From Methanobacteriota archaeon (GTDB lineage: Archaea > Thermoplasmatota > Poseidoniia > Poseidoniales > Thalassarchaeaceae): DNA of 10,786 bases. The position numbers and the translations under genes are program-made. The stretch covers positions 1-10,786 of the forward strand of contig PCAI01000057.1 of NCBI GenBank assembly GCA_002731195.1. The letters run 5' to 3'. This document shows positions 1 to 7,940 of the stretch, piece after piece (the stretch's first letter is position 1; every line of letters starts with the position of its first letter). The notes under the pieces were generated by a model. It saw only the letters and a list, made by a program, of their open reading frames with translations. It made no database searches and was not told the DNA's origin.

Positions 1-164
1 CATTTTAGCCATAGATATTATTTTTCTATTATTTTTTCATCCTTTTCTTCCCAAGGATGCCCATTCTTCCCAAAATACTATCATTTTGAGAATATAGGCT
101 GTAATTCTAACTAAGTTGACCTTAAATCAGGCAGAATATATCAATTTCAGTCCAGACGGGCCAT
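1..164. other. Non-coding left edge downstream of the TFB gene
   Basis: This AT-rich stretch holds no convincing complete gene. It contains a 7-base perfect inverted repeat, CATCCTT (38-44) and AAGGATG (53-59), around an 8-base loop, and a 10-base direct repeat TTCTTCCCAA at 45-54 and 64-73 whose first copy overlaps the loop. On the minus strand an ATG at 12-10 (ATG GCT AAA ATG) could begin a gene that leaves the window, but four codons cannot establish that. If it is real, the hairpin lies in its promoter or leader region. Confidence 0.5.
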
Positions 165-1196
165 TCAAAAATGAATCTTATCGTTATTAGTAATTAGTCT
201 GTTAAGTATTTTTAACAATCCTCTAAGTGTCACTTCACTAACTCCAGAAACCTTGCAAACTTCACTTTGTGTTCTTGTAGAGGAACTTCGCTGTGATGCC
301 TTATAGAGTATAACTCCTGCAATGCCAGACGGTTTTTTTCCTTGCCATTCTAAATCATCTTTTACTGTACTCCATATTTCTCTTGCTATTCCTAAAACAT
401 AAGGTGGGAGATTTAAATCAGAATGAAACTTTTCCAAATATTCCTCTGGACCTGTAATGTGCTGAGTCCCTAGATTTCTAGCAACTAGTCTTATTGTGCG
501 CTTCAATTCTTTCTGTCCAATCTCAGATTCCATATCGAAAGCTTTCGTTATCTGTTCTATCTGGCGAGGAATTTTCGCTTCTCTTGCTGCTATGTATACA
601 CAAGCAGCAGTAACTCCTCTGATGCTTCTCCCAGTGACTAAACCTCTATCTACAGAATGTCTGTATAGAGAGGCAGCTTCTTGCTCAATCTGTGGAGGCA
701 AATCTCCTCTATCTCTAATGAATTGCATTGCAGTTGCCAGATTTCTGGCCCTAGAATCTCTAGTTTTACTACGCTGATCCAATATCTGTCGTCTTCTCCA
801 TTCTTTCAAACCTTTACTATTCATCCCATGTCTTTTTGCAGCACTAGATGTCAAATCTGATCTCCTAATTTCAGTCGAGAGTCCTTTGTCAGAAAGTGTG
901 AGTGTAGTAGGTGCGCCTACTCTACTTCTATCTTCACCTCCTGAATGATTCACCCATTCTGCTCCCGGATCAATCATATTCTGTTCTGCAACATAGCCAC
1001 ATTCAGAACATATTATTTCTCCTCTAGAATTATCTGTATCCCACGAAACTGCTCCACAAATTTTACAACTCCCACTCATAGATTCTGTATTCCTTATCAT
1101 AGAAGGTCTTGGCGCAGGAGAAATTGCATTTCTCTTCTTATTGTATTTCTTTACCTTACTGGAATTATCAACATTTACTGCAGTATCTCTTTTCAT
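165..1196 (-). CDS. tfb: Transcription initiation factor B (TFB, archaeal TFIIB homologue)
   Basis: TFB bridges the TBP-TATA complex and archaeal RNA polymerase and directs start-site selection. From the ATG at 1196 the protein is 343 aa. It has a basic, probably disordered N-tail of about 43 residues, then a zinc ribbon with Cys pairs at about 44/47 and 63/66 (CKIC and CSEC). A B-reader/linker follows at about 81-110, containing RSRVGAP and DKGLSTEI, which are very typical of TFB. Two cyclin-like repeats lie at about 149-241 and 248-335, the second ending in a helix-turn-helix (TQSEV...SEVTLRGLL at about 309-327). An in-frame ATG at 1259 would add 21 residues, but a TATA-like element (1231-1240) lies inside that extension. 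The ATG at 1196 also has an AGGAG Shine-Dalgarno sequence 8 bases upstream, so it is preferred. The N-tail is longer than I expect for a TFB. Many archaea carry several TFBs; this window cannot say whether this is the general one. Confidence 0.95.
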   Translation of the reverse strand: MKRDTAVNVDNSSKVKKYNKKRNAISPAPRPSMIRNTESMSGSCKICGAVSWDTDNSRGEIICSECGYVAEQNMIDPGAEWVNHSGGEDRSRVGAPTTLTLSDKGLSTEIRRSDLTSSAAKRHGMNSKGLKEWRRRQILDQRSKTRDSRARNLATAMQFIRDRGDLPPQIEQEAASLYRHSVDRGLVTGRSIRGVTAACVYIAAREAKIPRQIEQITKAFDMESEIGQKELKRTIRLVARNLGTQHITGPEEYLEKFHSDLNLPPYVLGIAREIWSTVKDDLEWQGKKPSGIAGVILYKASQRSSSTRTQSEVCKVSGVSEVTLRGLLKILNRLITNNDKIHF

Positions 1197-1230
1197 CTTA
1201 TCAACTCCTAGTTGTATAGTGAATACCATA

Positions 1231-1240
1231 TTATATAAAC
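1231..1240 (-). promoter_or_regulatory. Probable TATA box of the TFB gene
   Basis: On the minus strand the sequence reads GTTTATATAA, close to the archaeal TATA consensus, preceded by an A-rich run (1241-1250) where a purine-rich BRE would lie. Initiation about 25 bases downstream falls near 1210. That gives a leader of roughly 14 bases that still includes the AGGAG ribosome-binding site at 1205-1209. Confidence 0.6.
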
Positions 1241-1304
1241 ATTTTTTTTTGTTGTTCATTCATTTATCCGTTTTGTTTTTCCACCATAGCCCTTGGCGTG
1301 TAAT

Positions 1305-2450
1305 ATGTCTACTGCCAGTCCAGTGAGAACTGCTCTCTATCATTCACATCTAGAAAGTAATGCAAAAATAGTTGACTTTCATGGTTTTGAGTTGCCAATA
1401 TGGTATTCTTCGATACAGGAAGAACACTTAGCAACAAGATCGACTGCAGGTTTATTCGATGTTTCTCATATGGGCTTCTTTCGTTTTCTGGGAGAGGATG
1501 TTTCAACATGGCTTAGTTCTCTTGCCACACAAGAATTTACGAAGTTTAAACCTGGAAGTTGTGGTTATACACACTTTTTAGATGATAATGGCCATATAAT
1601 TGATGATATGATTTTTGCAGTAGTTTCTGAATCTGAAATATTGGGCGTCCCCAATGCTTCAATGGTTTCAACAATGTTAAATTGGTTTTCTCAACATCTC
1701 CCAAATGATAAATCGATCATTATTGAGAATAAGTCTAAGGAAACTAGTATTATAGCTTTACAAGGCCCCGCATCTAAAGAAATATTGACATCAGTTTTAG
1801 GTCCTGAAAATGCAGTAAAGAGATTCAAGTGCCAAACTATCAGAGAAAATGAACTAGGAATAAAAGGGTGGATTCAAGGGACAGGTTATACTGGAGAGCC
1901 TGGTGCCGAAATATTTGTTTCTAATGAAAAAGCACCTTTATTATGGAAAAAAATTCTTGATTGTAAAGAATTAGGAGTAGTTCCCGTTGGTTTAGGTGCA
2001 AGGGATACATTAAGGTTGGAAAAGGGTTATCTTTTATCCGGACAGGATTTTCTATGGCCAGGACTTGGATTAAATCCTGATGGTAATTTACCTAAGAGTT
2101 TCCTATCGAGGAACACCATCGAAGCCAATGTGCCCTTCGGGCTCGATTTAAATCACGATTTTATTGGTAAAGAGTTTGTTGAGAAGGCGCTGCTTTCAAA
2201 ATTAAAATGGGTCGGATTAGTCTGTCAAGAAAGGGGCCCATCCCCTCGTCCCGGTCATCCAATTTTTTCAGGCGAAAATACCGATGAAATAATTGGTTAC
2301 GTTACAAGCGGTGGACCTTCTCCAAGTTTAGGGCGTGTAGGGATTGCCATGGCATATATCGAAGATGTCCAAATGAATCAAGATGTTTGGGTACAAGTTA
2401 GTGCAAGAAAAAGAATAAGGGCAACAATATCATCTACTCCCTTTGTTTAA
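1305..2450 (+). CDS. gcvT: Glycine cleavage system T protein (aminomethyltransferase)
   Basis: GcvT transfers the aminomethyl carbon from lipoyl-GcvH to tetrahydrofolate (or an archaeal equivalent), releasing ammonia (EC 2.1.2.10). The 381-aa product has family length and motifs: DVSHMG at 52-57, an Asp pair (100-101) in GHIIDDMIF where the family's catalytic Asp lies, GYTGEPGAEIF at 194-204, and GLGARDTLRLE at 229-239 followed by KGYLLSGQD. The C-terminal region, with GPSPRPGHPIF and GYVTSGGPSPSLGRVGIA, is the usual barrel domain. I chose the ATG at 1305; an in-frame TTG at 1293 would add only four residues. No Shine-Dalgarno is visible, so the mRNA may be leaderless. The gene diverges from TFB across a 108-base gap and is separated from gcvPA/gcvPB by two unrelated genes. 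A YgfZ-like or dimethylglycine-type folate enzyme is an alternative, but nearby gcvP genes argue for GcvT. Confidence 0.93.
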   Translation: MSTASPVRTALYHSHLESNAKIVDFHGFELPIWYSSIQEEHLATRSTAGLFDVSHMGFFRFLGEDVSTWLSSLATQEFTKFKPGSCGYTHFLDDNGHIIDDMIFAVVSESEILGVPNASMVSTMLNWFSQHLPNDKSIIIENKSKETSIIALQGPASKEILTSVLGPENAVKRFKCQTIRENELGIKGWIQGTGYTGEPGAEIFVSNEKAPLLWKKILDCKELGVVPVGLGARDTLRLEKGYLLSGQDFLWPGLGLNPDGNLPKSFLSRNTIEANVPFGLDLNHDFIGKEFVEKALLSKLKWVGLVCQERGPSPRPGHPIFSGENTDEIIGYVTSGGPSPSLGRVGIAMAYIEDVQMNQDVWVQVSARKRIRATISSTPFV

Positions 2451-2501
2451 TCTTGTTTGCACAAAACCTATGTCTAAACCCTCTTTGCATCAATTGATAT
2501 T

Positions 2502-4049
2502 ATGGCGTTAGATGACAAGTTTGTATCTTTAGCACTTAAAAATCTCCAAGACGTTTTGGCCCGAAGTGGTATTTCTCCAGAAGCTTTGTTCTCAAAATAT
2601 GATTTTGATGGAGACGGTTTTCTTTCTTATGATGAATTTTCTAAATCCTTGACCAGCATTACAGGTCAAAGCGCACCTCGGGCTGCATTAGATGCCATAT
2701 TTTCTGCAATTGATAAAGACGGAAGTGGAGGATTAGATTTGAGAGAAGTCATCGCTTCTTTTGGCGGGCAAACCATTTCATCAAGTAATGATCTTTCACA
2801 GAGTAGTACTCTTGAGATAAATGGTCATGCCAATGATGACTATAATGGTAAATTTATGTTACAAAAAACCCAAATAAACGGCCATCCATGGTTTAAAAAT
2901 ACAAAAAACCCATCATCTCCTAAAATATTGTACTATTTCAATGCAAATTCTGGCGGCGCTCCGTCTTGGAGTTTAGATGATAGGATTCAAGATGGCAGCA
3001 AAGATCTGTATAGAGGAGGCTGGACTCGTGCACTGGCAGATGGAGAACTACCTTTGGGCACACGAAGGTGGGTAGGAATAGGGAAAATTACTATTTCAAT
3101 TTCCGATACTCCAAGCACGACAGAAGTTACAATAAATGATGAAGAAGAACAGATTACACAAACCAATATTGCTGTCGAAGAAAGAAAATTAAGTGCTGAT
3201 GATGAATTGTATAGTTCTAAAACAGGAAAGCAGCAATTAGAATATCTTCGAGATAATGGCACTACTCCCACAAATATGGAAGGTATGATATCTGAATTAG
3301 GTTTGATTAAAGACGCACTAGTTAAAGGTGTTAATGATAATTCAGTAACTGTAGGCGAAGGTAGGATATATGCAGATTCTGTTTTTGAAAATAAATTAAC
3401 TAATTTTCCTACTCTTCTAAGACCTATAGCGAGATCAGCATGGGATTCTCAAGCCGATTCAATTGAAGCAACTTTACTAGCTTCAGCAGGAATAGCAACT
3501 ATCGGAGCCTCCGTTATTGCAGCCAATTCAAAAATTGATGAGCAACAGATGAGGCAACCACAAACTCCAGAAATCGCTATTCTCGAAGAAACTAGTTCTA
3601 ATGATATAGTAGAAATTAATAATGATCATGGAGAGGACTATATTTCGCCAGAAATCGGAAAGGAACAAGAAAATTCATCTTCAGAACAAATATCTATAGA
3701 GGAAGAAATAGTTGAGAAATCTTCTAATTATACTATTGATGAAGTAATAGAAGAATTTTCAAAAGCCAGATTCTCTGCAGAAAAGCAGATGGCTGAGGAA
3801 AAATATAAGGGTGAAAATTTTACTCTTAACATTAAAATTACTAGTGTACAAAGAACATTTGGTATGAATCTAAAAGAAGAATACAAAGGAGGAAATACAA
3901 TCCTCGCTAAATATGGAAAAATTGACTTAGAGATATTATTGCCCAATACTCCTGAATATTCTGATTATAGTCAAAATAATGAATATACTATCGACTCTAC
4001 TATTTCTTCATGGAATGGCATACGTAACCGTCTAGTTCTAATGGCTTGA
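2502..4049 (+). CDS. EF-hand calcium-binding multidomain protein of unknown function
   Basis: This 515-aa protein begins with a paired EF-hand module. Loop 1 spans residues 34-45 (D34, D36, D38, G39, S42, E45) and loop 2 spans 71-82 (D71, D73, S75, G76, D79, E82); both keep the calcium ligands. Residues of about 107-188 form a Trp/Gly-rich segment with YNGKF, NGHPWF, PSWSLDD and LPLGTRRWVG. It resembles an NG-x-P-aromatic/W-x-I-x-D module I associate with protist and marine microbial proteins, but I cannot name it. A moderately hydrophobic alanine-rich stretch (about 323-341) could be one membrane or buried helix. An acidic linker (about 350-410) follows. The C-terminus (about 420-515) begins with an Ala/Lys-rich helix running into EEKYKG, then alternating beta-type sequence, resembling OB-fold domains of the tRNA_anti-like type. 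There is no signal peptide. It lies 51 bases after gcvT in the same direction, and its stop is 2 bases from that of the convergent SDR gene. Calcium binding is well supported; the biological role is unknown. Confidence 0.85.
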   Translation: MALDDKFVSLALKNLQDVLARSGISPEALFSKYDFDGDGFLSYDEFSKSLTSITGQSAPRAALDAIFSAIDKDGSGGLDLREVIASFGGQTISSSNDLSQSSTLEINGHANDDYNGKFMLQKTQINGHPWFKNTKNPSSPKILYYFNANSGGAPSWSLDDRIQDGSKDLYRGGWTRALADGELPLGTRRWVGIGKITISISDTPSTTEVTINDEEEQITQTNIAVEERKLSADDELYSSKTGKQQLEYLRDNGTTPTNMEGMISELGLIKDALVKGVNDNSVTVGEGRIYADSVFENKLTNFPTLLRPIARSAWDSQADSIEATLLASAGIATIGASVIAANSKIDEQQMRQPQTPEIAILEETSSNDIVEINNDHGEDYISPEIGKEQENSSSEQISIEEEIVEKSSNYTIDEVIEEFSKARFSAEKQMAEEKYKGENFTLNIKITSVQRTFGMNLKEEYKGGNTILAKYGKIDLEILLPNTPEYSDYSQNNEYTIDSTISSWNGIRNRLVLMA

Positions 4050-4051
4050 TT

Positions 4052-4900
4052 TCAAAGTACACTAAATGCTTCATCTATCATTTCTTCGATTCTTGTCTGA
4101 GGCCTAAATCCAAATCTGTCTTCCATATCTCTGCCATCGACTACGCCAAACACTTCTCCTTCGATGCCTCCGCCAGTAAGGACGTCACAATTTACTTTAT
4201 CACGATATAAGTCAGCCAAATTGTTCATCATCATCCCAGATCCTGAGCCAATAGCCATACTTTCTCTAGTCGGAGGAGGATTTCTTATGGTTGCATCAAC
4301 TACTCTTAGTAAATCATGAATATGAATAAAATCCTTAACTCCTGTGCCATCTCCAGGTACGGTTACTCCAAATCCTATATTGCAGTCTTCAGCCCACCTA
4401 TGGAGGATGCCGTTTCCAGGGGGGCCATTCAATGGGACTCCTTGAACATTTGAGACTCTCAGTATACTTACTGGACGTTCTGCCTGTGCTCTTTCCATTG
4501 CAGTTTCTTCCATCCACAATTGCCCTACTGCAGCAGCATCTTGAGGGTCAAGGCTAGAATTCCAGTCATAGAATGGATGCGAGCCGTATGCTGGATCCCA
4601 TTGAGGATATACTCTCAAAGTACCAAGAATAATCATATGTAATCTCCCATGTCTATCTACGGCATCAAGAATAGGCCTCGCTTCTTCTCTCATCGCTCGA
4701 TATGCAATATCATCATCCCTATCTTTCCCTAGTGTTGTCCATGAATTGATATGAATCAAAGCACTACATGGCGTAAGTATCGCATCTAAAGCTGTTTGAT
4801 CTCCTAATATTTCATTTGGAATTACTACTGCTGCCGGCCCTAACATTTCGATAATATATGGTGCAATGAACGAGTCGGCCCATGTAATTGCAATCTTCAT
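4052..4900 (-). CDS. Extended SDR / NAD-dependent epimerase-dehydratase family protein with degenerate motifs
   Basis: From the ATG at 4900 the protein is 282 aa; an ATG at 4921 would add seven residues before the natural MKIAIT start, which also has a weak AAGG just upstream. The fold pattern is that of extended SDRs: an N-terminal beta strand, ALIHI at about 47-51 (compare VIHLA), IILGTLRVY at about 90-98 (compare VxxSSxxVYG), VSILRVSNVQGV at about 144-155, and VPGDGTGVKDFIHIHDL further on. The signature residues are lost. TGxxGFxG becomes TWADSFIA (6-13), so none of the three glycines remains. The region for YxxxK reads AAAVGQLW (about 122-129), with no suitable Tyr or Lys. Classical SDR catalysis therefore looks unlikely; a binding or scaffold role, or altered cofactor use, is possible. 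It converges on the EF-hand gene and diverges from gcvPA. Family placement is fairly secure; substrate and activity are unknown. Confidence 0.82.
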   Translation of the reverse strand: MKIAITWADSFIAPYIIEMLGPAAVVIPNEILGDQTALDAILTPCSALIHINSWTTLGKDRDDDIAYRAMREEARPILDAVDRHGRLHMIILGTLRVYPQWDPAYGSHPFYDWNSSLDPQDAAAVGQLWMEETAMERAQAERPVSILRVSNVQGVPLNGPPGNGILHRWAEDCNIGFGVTVPGDGTGVKDFIHIHDLLRVVDATIRNPPPTRESMAIGSGSGMMMNNLADLYRDKVNCDVLTGGGIEGEVFGVVDGRDMEDRFGFRPQTRIEEMIDEAFSVL

Positions 4901-4937
4901 TGTACCTTGGAAAGAGTTCAAGGTAATTAATAATGTG

Positions 4938-4947
4938 TATAAAAATA
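4938..4947. promoter_or_regulatory. Candidate shared TATA region between the SDR gene and gcvPA
   Basis: TATAAAAATA on the plus strand reads TATTTTTATA on the minus strand, so the element could serve either direction. On the plus strand, initiation about 25 bases downstream would give a leader of about 50 bases before the gcvPA ATG at 5019. On the minus strand it would give a leader of about 15 bases before 4900. It is the best TATA-like sequence in the 118-base gap, but AT-rich intergenic DNA makes chance matches common. Confidence 0.4.
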
Positions 4948-5018
4948 AAGAGATTCATCATGCGAATTATTCAAACACCTTACCGCCGTCTTTGCAATTA
5001 GTAAGAGGGGTCGCGACT

Positions 5019-6386
5019 ATGGATCAAATGCCAAATTTAGGACGAGAAAAAGAAATGCTCGATGTTTTAGGTCTAAATTCTATGGAGGAGTTATTTAGCA
5101 ATATTCCAGAAAATATTCGTAGAAAAGACCCATTACCTCTTCCAGCTCCTCAATCTGAGGAAGAAATATGGTCAGACGCAGTAAAACTACTCGGATCAAA
5201 TGTAACGTTGGATGATAAACCAAGTTTTCTTTCAGCAGGTCTTGTTAGGAATTTTGTACCTACTGCAGTAGGTATGCTGGCTACAAGAGGAGAATTTCTT
5301 ACTTCTTATACTCCGTATCAACCTGAAGTAAGTCAAGGCATGCTCCAGGCGATGTGGGAATTTCAAACTATGATAAGTGAATTAGTTAATCTGCCCGTTG
5401 CCAATGTTTCGATGTATGATGCCTCAACAGCGGCAGCAGAGGCTATTACATGCGCAGTTAGAGTTCACAATAAAGTCGCAACACAGAAAGGTATTGTTTA
5501 CGTCTCTGAATTCACACCTCCTCATCGCTTAGCAGTAATAAGAAATTATACACAAGGTGGCGGGATTGAAATTAAAAAACTCAAACATCAATCTAATGGC
5601 TATATTGACATTTCTTCAGTTAAAGATGCAGAGGGTTGTTGTGCTGTTTATGTTGAGCAGCCTAATTGCTTTGGTGTATTAGATTCTAGTTTAGTAGAAA
5701 TAAAAGAAATCATTGGGAAAGATACTGCACTAATTGTCGGCGTAGATTCCGTTTCTCTGGGTATAATTGAGCCACCGGGGAGTTGGGGAGCAGACATAGT
5801 GGTCGGCGAAGGGCAACCTTTTGGAATAGGGCCAACAGCAGGTGGGCCAATATATGGAATCTTTGCATGCGGTAGTAAATATACAAGACAGATGCCAGGT
5901 AGAATTGTTGGATTAACAAAAGATACGGATGAAAAAAGAGCCTTTACTCTGACTCTATCTACACGTGAACAACATATTAGAAGACATAGGGCAACTTCTA
6001 ATATATGTTCAAATGAGACTCTAATAGCACTCATGGGCGCAATCCATATGTCTCTTTTGGGTCCCGAAGGTCTTGAAAGATTAGCACTGAGAGTTGCAGC
6101 AAACACTGAACTAGCAAAAAAATCGATTTCTTCAATTGATGGAATAGAATTGGTAGACACCGACTCACCAAATTTCAGAGAATTTAGAGTTAAACTACCT
6201 ATATCTACATCCGATGCGTTGGAATATTTGGATGATTTTGGAGTAATCGCAGGTCTTGACTTGGGAATTTGGTGGGATTCACTTGACTGTTGTTTACTTA
6301 TTGGAGTAGATGAGAGGACTTCGGAATCAGACATTAAGAAACTTAGTGATGGATTATCAATGTGGCTAAAGGAGGTACAAAAATGA
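5019..6386 (+). CDS. gcvPA: Glycine dehydrogenase (decarboxylating) subunit 1
   Basis: This is the alpha-type subunit of the two-subunit P protein (EC 1.4.4.2), which works with GcvPB to decarboxylate glycine and pass the aminomethyl group to lipoyl-GcvH. The 455-aa product matches the family throughout: SMEELFSNIPENIR near the N-terminus, TSYTPYQPEVSQG from about residue 96, VANVSMYDASTAAAEA, VGEGQPFGIGPTAGGP, PGRIVGLTKDTD, then TREQHIRRHRATSNICSNE. It lacks the PLP lysine, as expected, since that lies in GcvPB. I chose the ATG at 5019 because MPNLGREKEMLDVLG aligns with the usual subunit start and because AGAGGGG (5004-5010) lies 8 bases upstream. The frame is open back to 4866, but the extra 51 codons do not resemble GcvPA and overlap the opposite SDR gene. 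The stop overlaps the start of gcvPB by 4 bases. Confidence 0.95.
   Translation: MDQMPNLGREKEMLDVLGLNSMEELFSNIPENIRRKDPLPLPAPQSEEEIWSDAVKLLGSNVTLDDKPSFLSAGLVRNFVPTAVGMLATRGEFLTSYTPYQPEVSQGMLQAMWEFQTMISELVNLPVANVSMYDASTAAAEAITCAVRVHNKVATQKGIVYVSEFTPPHRLAVIRNYTQGGGIEIKKLKHQSNGYIDISSVKDAEGCCAVYVEQPNCFGVLDSSLVEIKEIIGKDTALIVGVDSVSLGIIEPPGSWGADIVVGEGQPFGIGPTAGGPIYGIFACGSKYTRQMPGRIVGLTKDTDEKRAFTLTLSTREQHIRRHRATSNICSNETLIALMGAIHMSLLGPEGLERLALRVAANTELAKKSISSIDGIELVDTDSPNFREFRVKLPISTSDALEYLDDFGVIAGLDLGIWWDSLDCCLLIGVDERTSESDIKKLSDGLSMWLKEVQK
6368..6376 (+). promoter_or_regulatory. Strong Shine-Dalgarno of gcvPB
   Basis: AAAGGAGGT lies at the end of the gcvPA coding sequence, with a 6-base spacer to the ATG at 6383. 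It is the clearest ribosome-binding site in the window. It decides the gcvPB start against an in-frame GTG at 6362, which lies upstream of it. Confidence 0.85.
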
Positions 6387-7900
6387 GTGATCTCTTTTCT
6401 TTCAATGGTGCCGAAGGAGCAGGATGGTCTCAACCAGAACCTTCTATCTCTAGAGAACAATTAATCAATTCAATACCCGAAAACCTTCGAAGAAAGTCGC
6501 TCCCCAATTGGCCAAGAGCGAGCGAACCTGAGATAGTTAGGCATTACACATGGCTGTCTCGTCGTAATTTCGGTATCGACAACGGCTTCTATCCATTGGG
6601 ATCTTGTACTATGAAACACAATCCTCGAATAAATGAGAAGATAGTTCAACTACCTGGAATGGATAGAATTCATCCTCTTCAACCAGAACATCATGTTCAA
6701 GGTTTACTTGCAATTTATTTTGAAATGCAAGAGATGCTTGCAACATGTGCTGGAATGGATCAAGTAACACTTCAGCCCGTTGCTGGCGCACAAGGAGAAT
6801 TTACAGCAATGCGCTGTATACAAGAATACCATAAAAGCATAGGGCAAAATCATCGATGTAAAGTAATTGTACCTGATTCAGCACATGGTACTAATCCTGC
6901 CTCGGCATCTATGTGCGGCTATGATATTATAGAAATTCCAAGTGGTTCAGATGGTTGTTTAGATTTAGAAGCTTTAAAATCTGCTGTTGGTGAAGATACA
7001 GCAGCAATGATGATTACTAATCCTTCGACATTAGGAATCTTTGAGAACCAAATAGCCGAGGCAGCAAAGATAGTACATTCTGCTGGTGGACAGATGTATT
7101 ATGATGGTGCAAACTTCAATGCAATAATAGGAAAAACTGATCCGGGAAGAATGGGATTTGATGCCGTTCATTATAATCTTCACAAAACATTTAGCCAGCC
7201 TCATGGAGGAGGAGGGCCGGGTAGTGGCCCAATAGGCGTGAAAACACATCTTAGACAATTTTTACCTACTCCTCTGGCCGGCCGAAGGAAAATTAATGAT
7301 TCTGATAGAAAAGGCGTTGGTGATGGATATTGGTATTTTTGGGAAGACGTAGGTAATGATAGCATCGGCAAAGTGCAGCAATGGAATGGTAATGCTGGTG
7401 CTGTTGTCAGGTCATGGGCTTTTTACAGAAGATATGGAAGAGAATTAGAAAAGATGAGTGAACATGCGGTTCTCAATTCTAATTATCTAAGGCATAGGAT
7501 AATGAATCCTGATAAAGAAATAGCTGAAAAAATACATGCTATGCCGGCTGATGGAGCACCTTCCAAACTAGTAATGCATGAGTTCACTCTATCTTTATCT
7601 CCTTTAAAAGAATTGAATGGAGTTACTGGGAAAGACGTAGCAAAAAGACTCTTGGATTATGGAGTCATGGCTCCTACGTTATATTTCCCAATGATAGTTC
7701 CAGAATGCCTTATGATAGAACCAACTGAAACTGAGTCGATAGAGGTTTTAGATCAGTTTGCAGAAGATTTTCACAAAATACTTTCTGAAGATCCAGATAT
7801 TGTCACTACTGCGCCACATACTACTGATGTCAAAAGAGTTGATGAAGTATGGGCTGCTAGAAACTTAATACTGAAACACCCTGGTAAGGGCCAGATTTAG
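6383..7900 (+). CDS. gcvPB: Glycine dehydrogenase (decarboxylating) subunit 2
   Basis: This is the beta-type, PLP-bearing subunit of the two-subunit P protein (EC 1.4.4.2). The 505-aa product carries SIPENLRRKSLPNWP, GIDNGFYPLGSCTMKHNPRINE, TLQPVAGAQGEFTAM, DSAHGTNPASASMCGY and MITNPSTLGIFE. The PLP site is DAVHYNLHKTFSQPHGGGGPGSGP, in which the Lys after His is about K268. The C-terminal region has VMHEFTLSLSPLK and PTLYFPMIVPECLMIEPTETES, as in the family. Its ATG overlaps the gcvPA TGA (ATGA, 6383-6386) and has a near-perfect Shine-Dalgarno, so translation is coupled and probably balances a 1:1 complex. All catalytic motifs look intact, so with GcvT a working glycine cleavage system is likely; GcvH and dihydrolipoyl dehydrogenase must be encoded elsewhere. 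Confidence 0.96.
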   Translation: MSDLFSFNGAEGAGWSQPEPSISREQLINSIPENLRRKSLPNWPRASEPEIVRHYTWLSRRNFGIDNGFYPLGSCTMKHNPRINEKIVQLPGMDRIHPLQPEHHVQGLLAIYFEMQEMLATCAGMDQVTLQPVAGAQGEFTAMRCIQEYHKSIGQNHRCKVIVPDSAHGTNPASASMCGYDIIEIPSGSDGCLDLEALKSAVGEDTAAMMITNPSTLGIFENQIAEAAKIVHSAGGQMYYDGANFNAIIGKTDPGRMGFDAVHYNLHKTFSQPHGGGGPGSGPIGVKTHLRQFLPTPLAGRRKINDSDRKGVGDGYWYFWEDVGNDSIGKVQQWNGNAGAVVRSWAFYRRYGRELEKMSEHAVLNSNYLRHRIMNPDKEIAEKIHAMPADGAPSKLVMHEFTLSLSPLKELNGVTGKDVAKRLLDYGVMAPTLYFPMIVPECLMIEPTETESIEVLDQFAEDFHKILSEDPDIVTTAPHTTDVKRVDEVWAARNLILKHPGKGQI

Positions 7901-7940
7901 TTACCAAAATGAAGAATAATACAAACCCATTCGGAACATT

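Noticed and set aside
1..12. Possible minus-strand gene start (ATG GCT AAA ATG) leaving the left edge
   Set aside because: Only four codons are visible, so a coding call cannot be supported; it is mentioned only in the edge description.
945..1211. An 88-codon plus-strand open frame opposite the TFB N-terminus
   Set aside because: It is antisense to the TFB zinc-ribbon and B-reader coding region, has no recognisable motif and has no promoter.
1197..1259. A 21-residue N-terminal extension of TFB
   Set aside because: It would contain the TATA-like element and the AGGAG ribosome-binding site that serve the ATG at 1196.
1260..1304. TATA box for gcvT at about 1262-1268 (ATTTATC)
   Set aside because: The match is weak in AT-rich sequence and no second signal supports it.
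4866..5018. A 51-codon N-terminal extension of gcvPA
   Set aside because: The extension does not resemble GcvPA, overlaps the start of the divergent SDR gene, and contains the candidate promoter. The ATG at 5019 has a plausible ribosome-binding site and the expected N-terminus.
6362..6382. GTG start for gcvPB, seven codons upstream
   Set aside because: The strong AAAGGAGGT lies downstream of that GTG and 6 bases before the ATG at 6383.
5648..6460. A 270-codon open frame on the minus strand opposite gcvPA
   Set aside because: It lies wholly antisense to gcvPA and the start of gcvPB, whose motifs are unmistakable. Its translation is Ser/Pro/Ile-rich and shows no family motif, as expected for a shadow frame.
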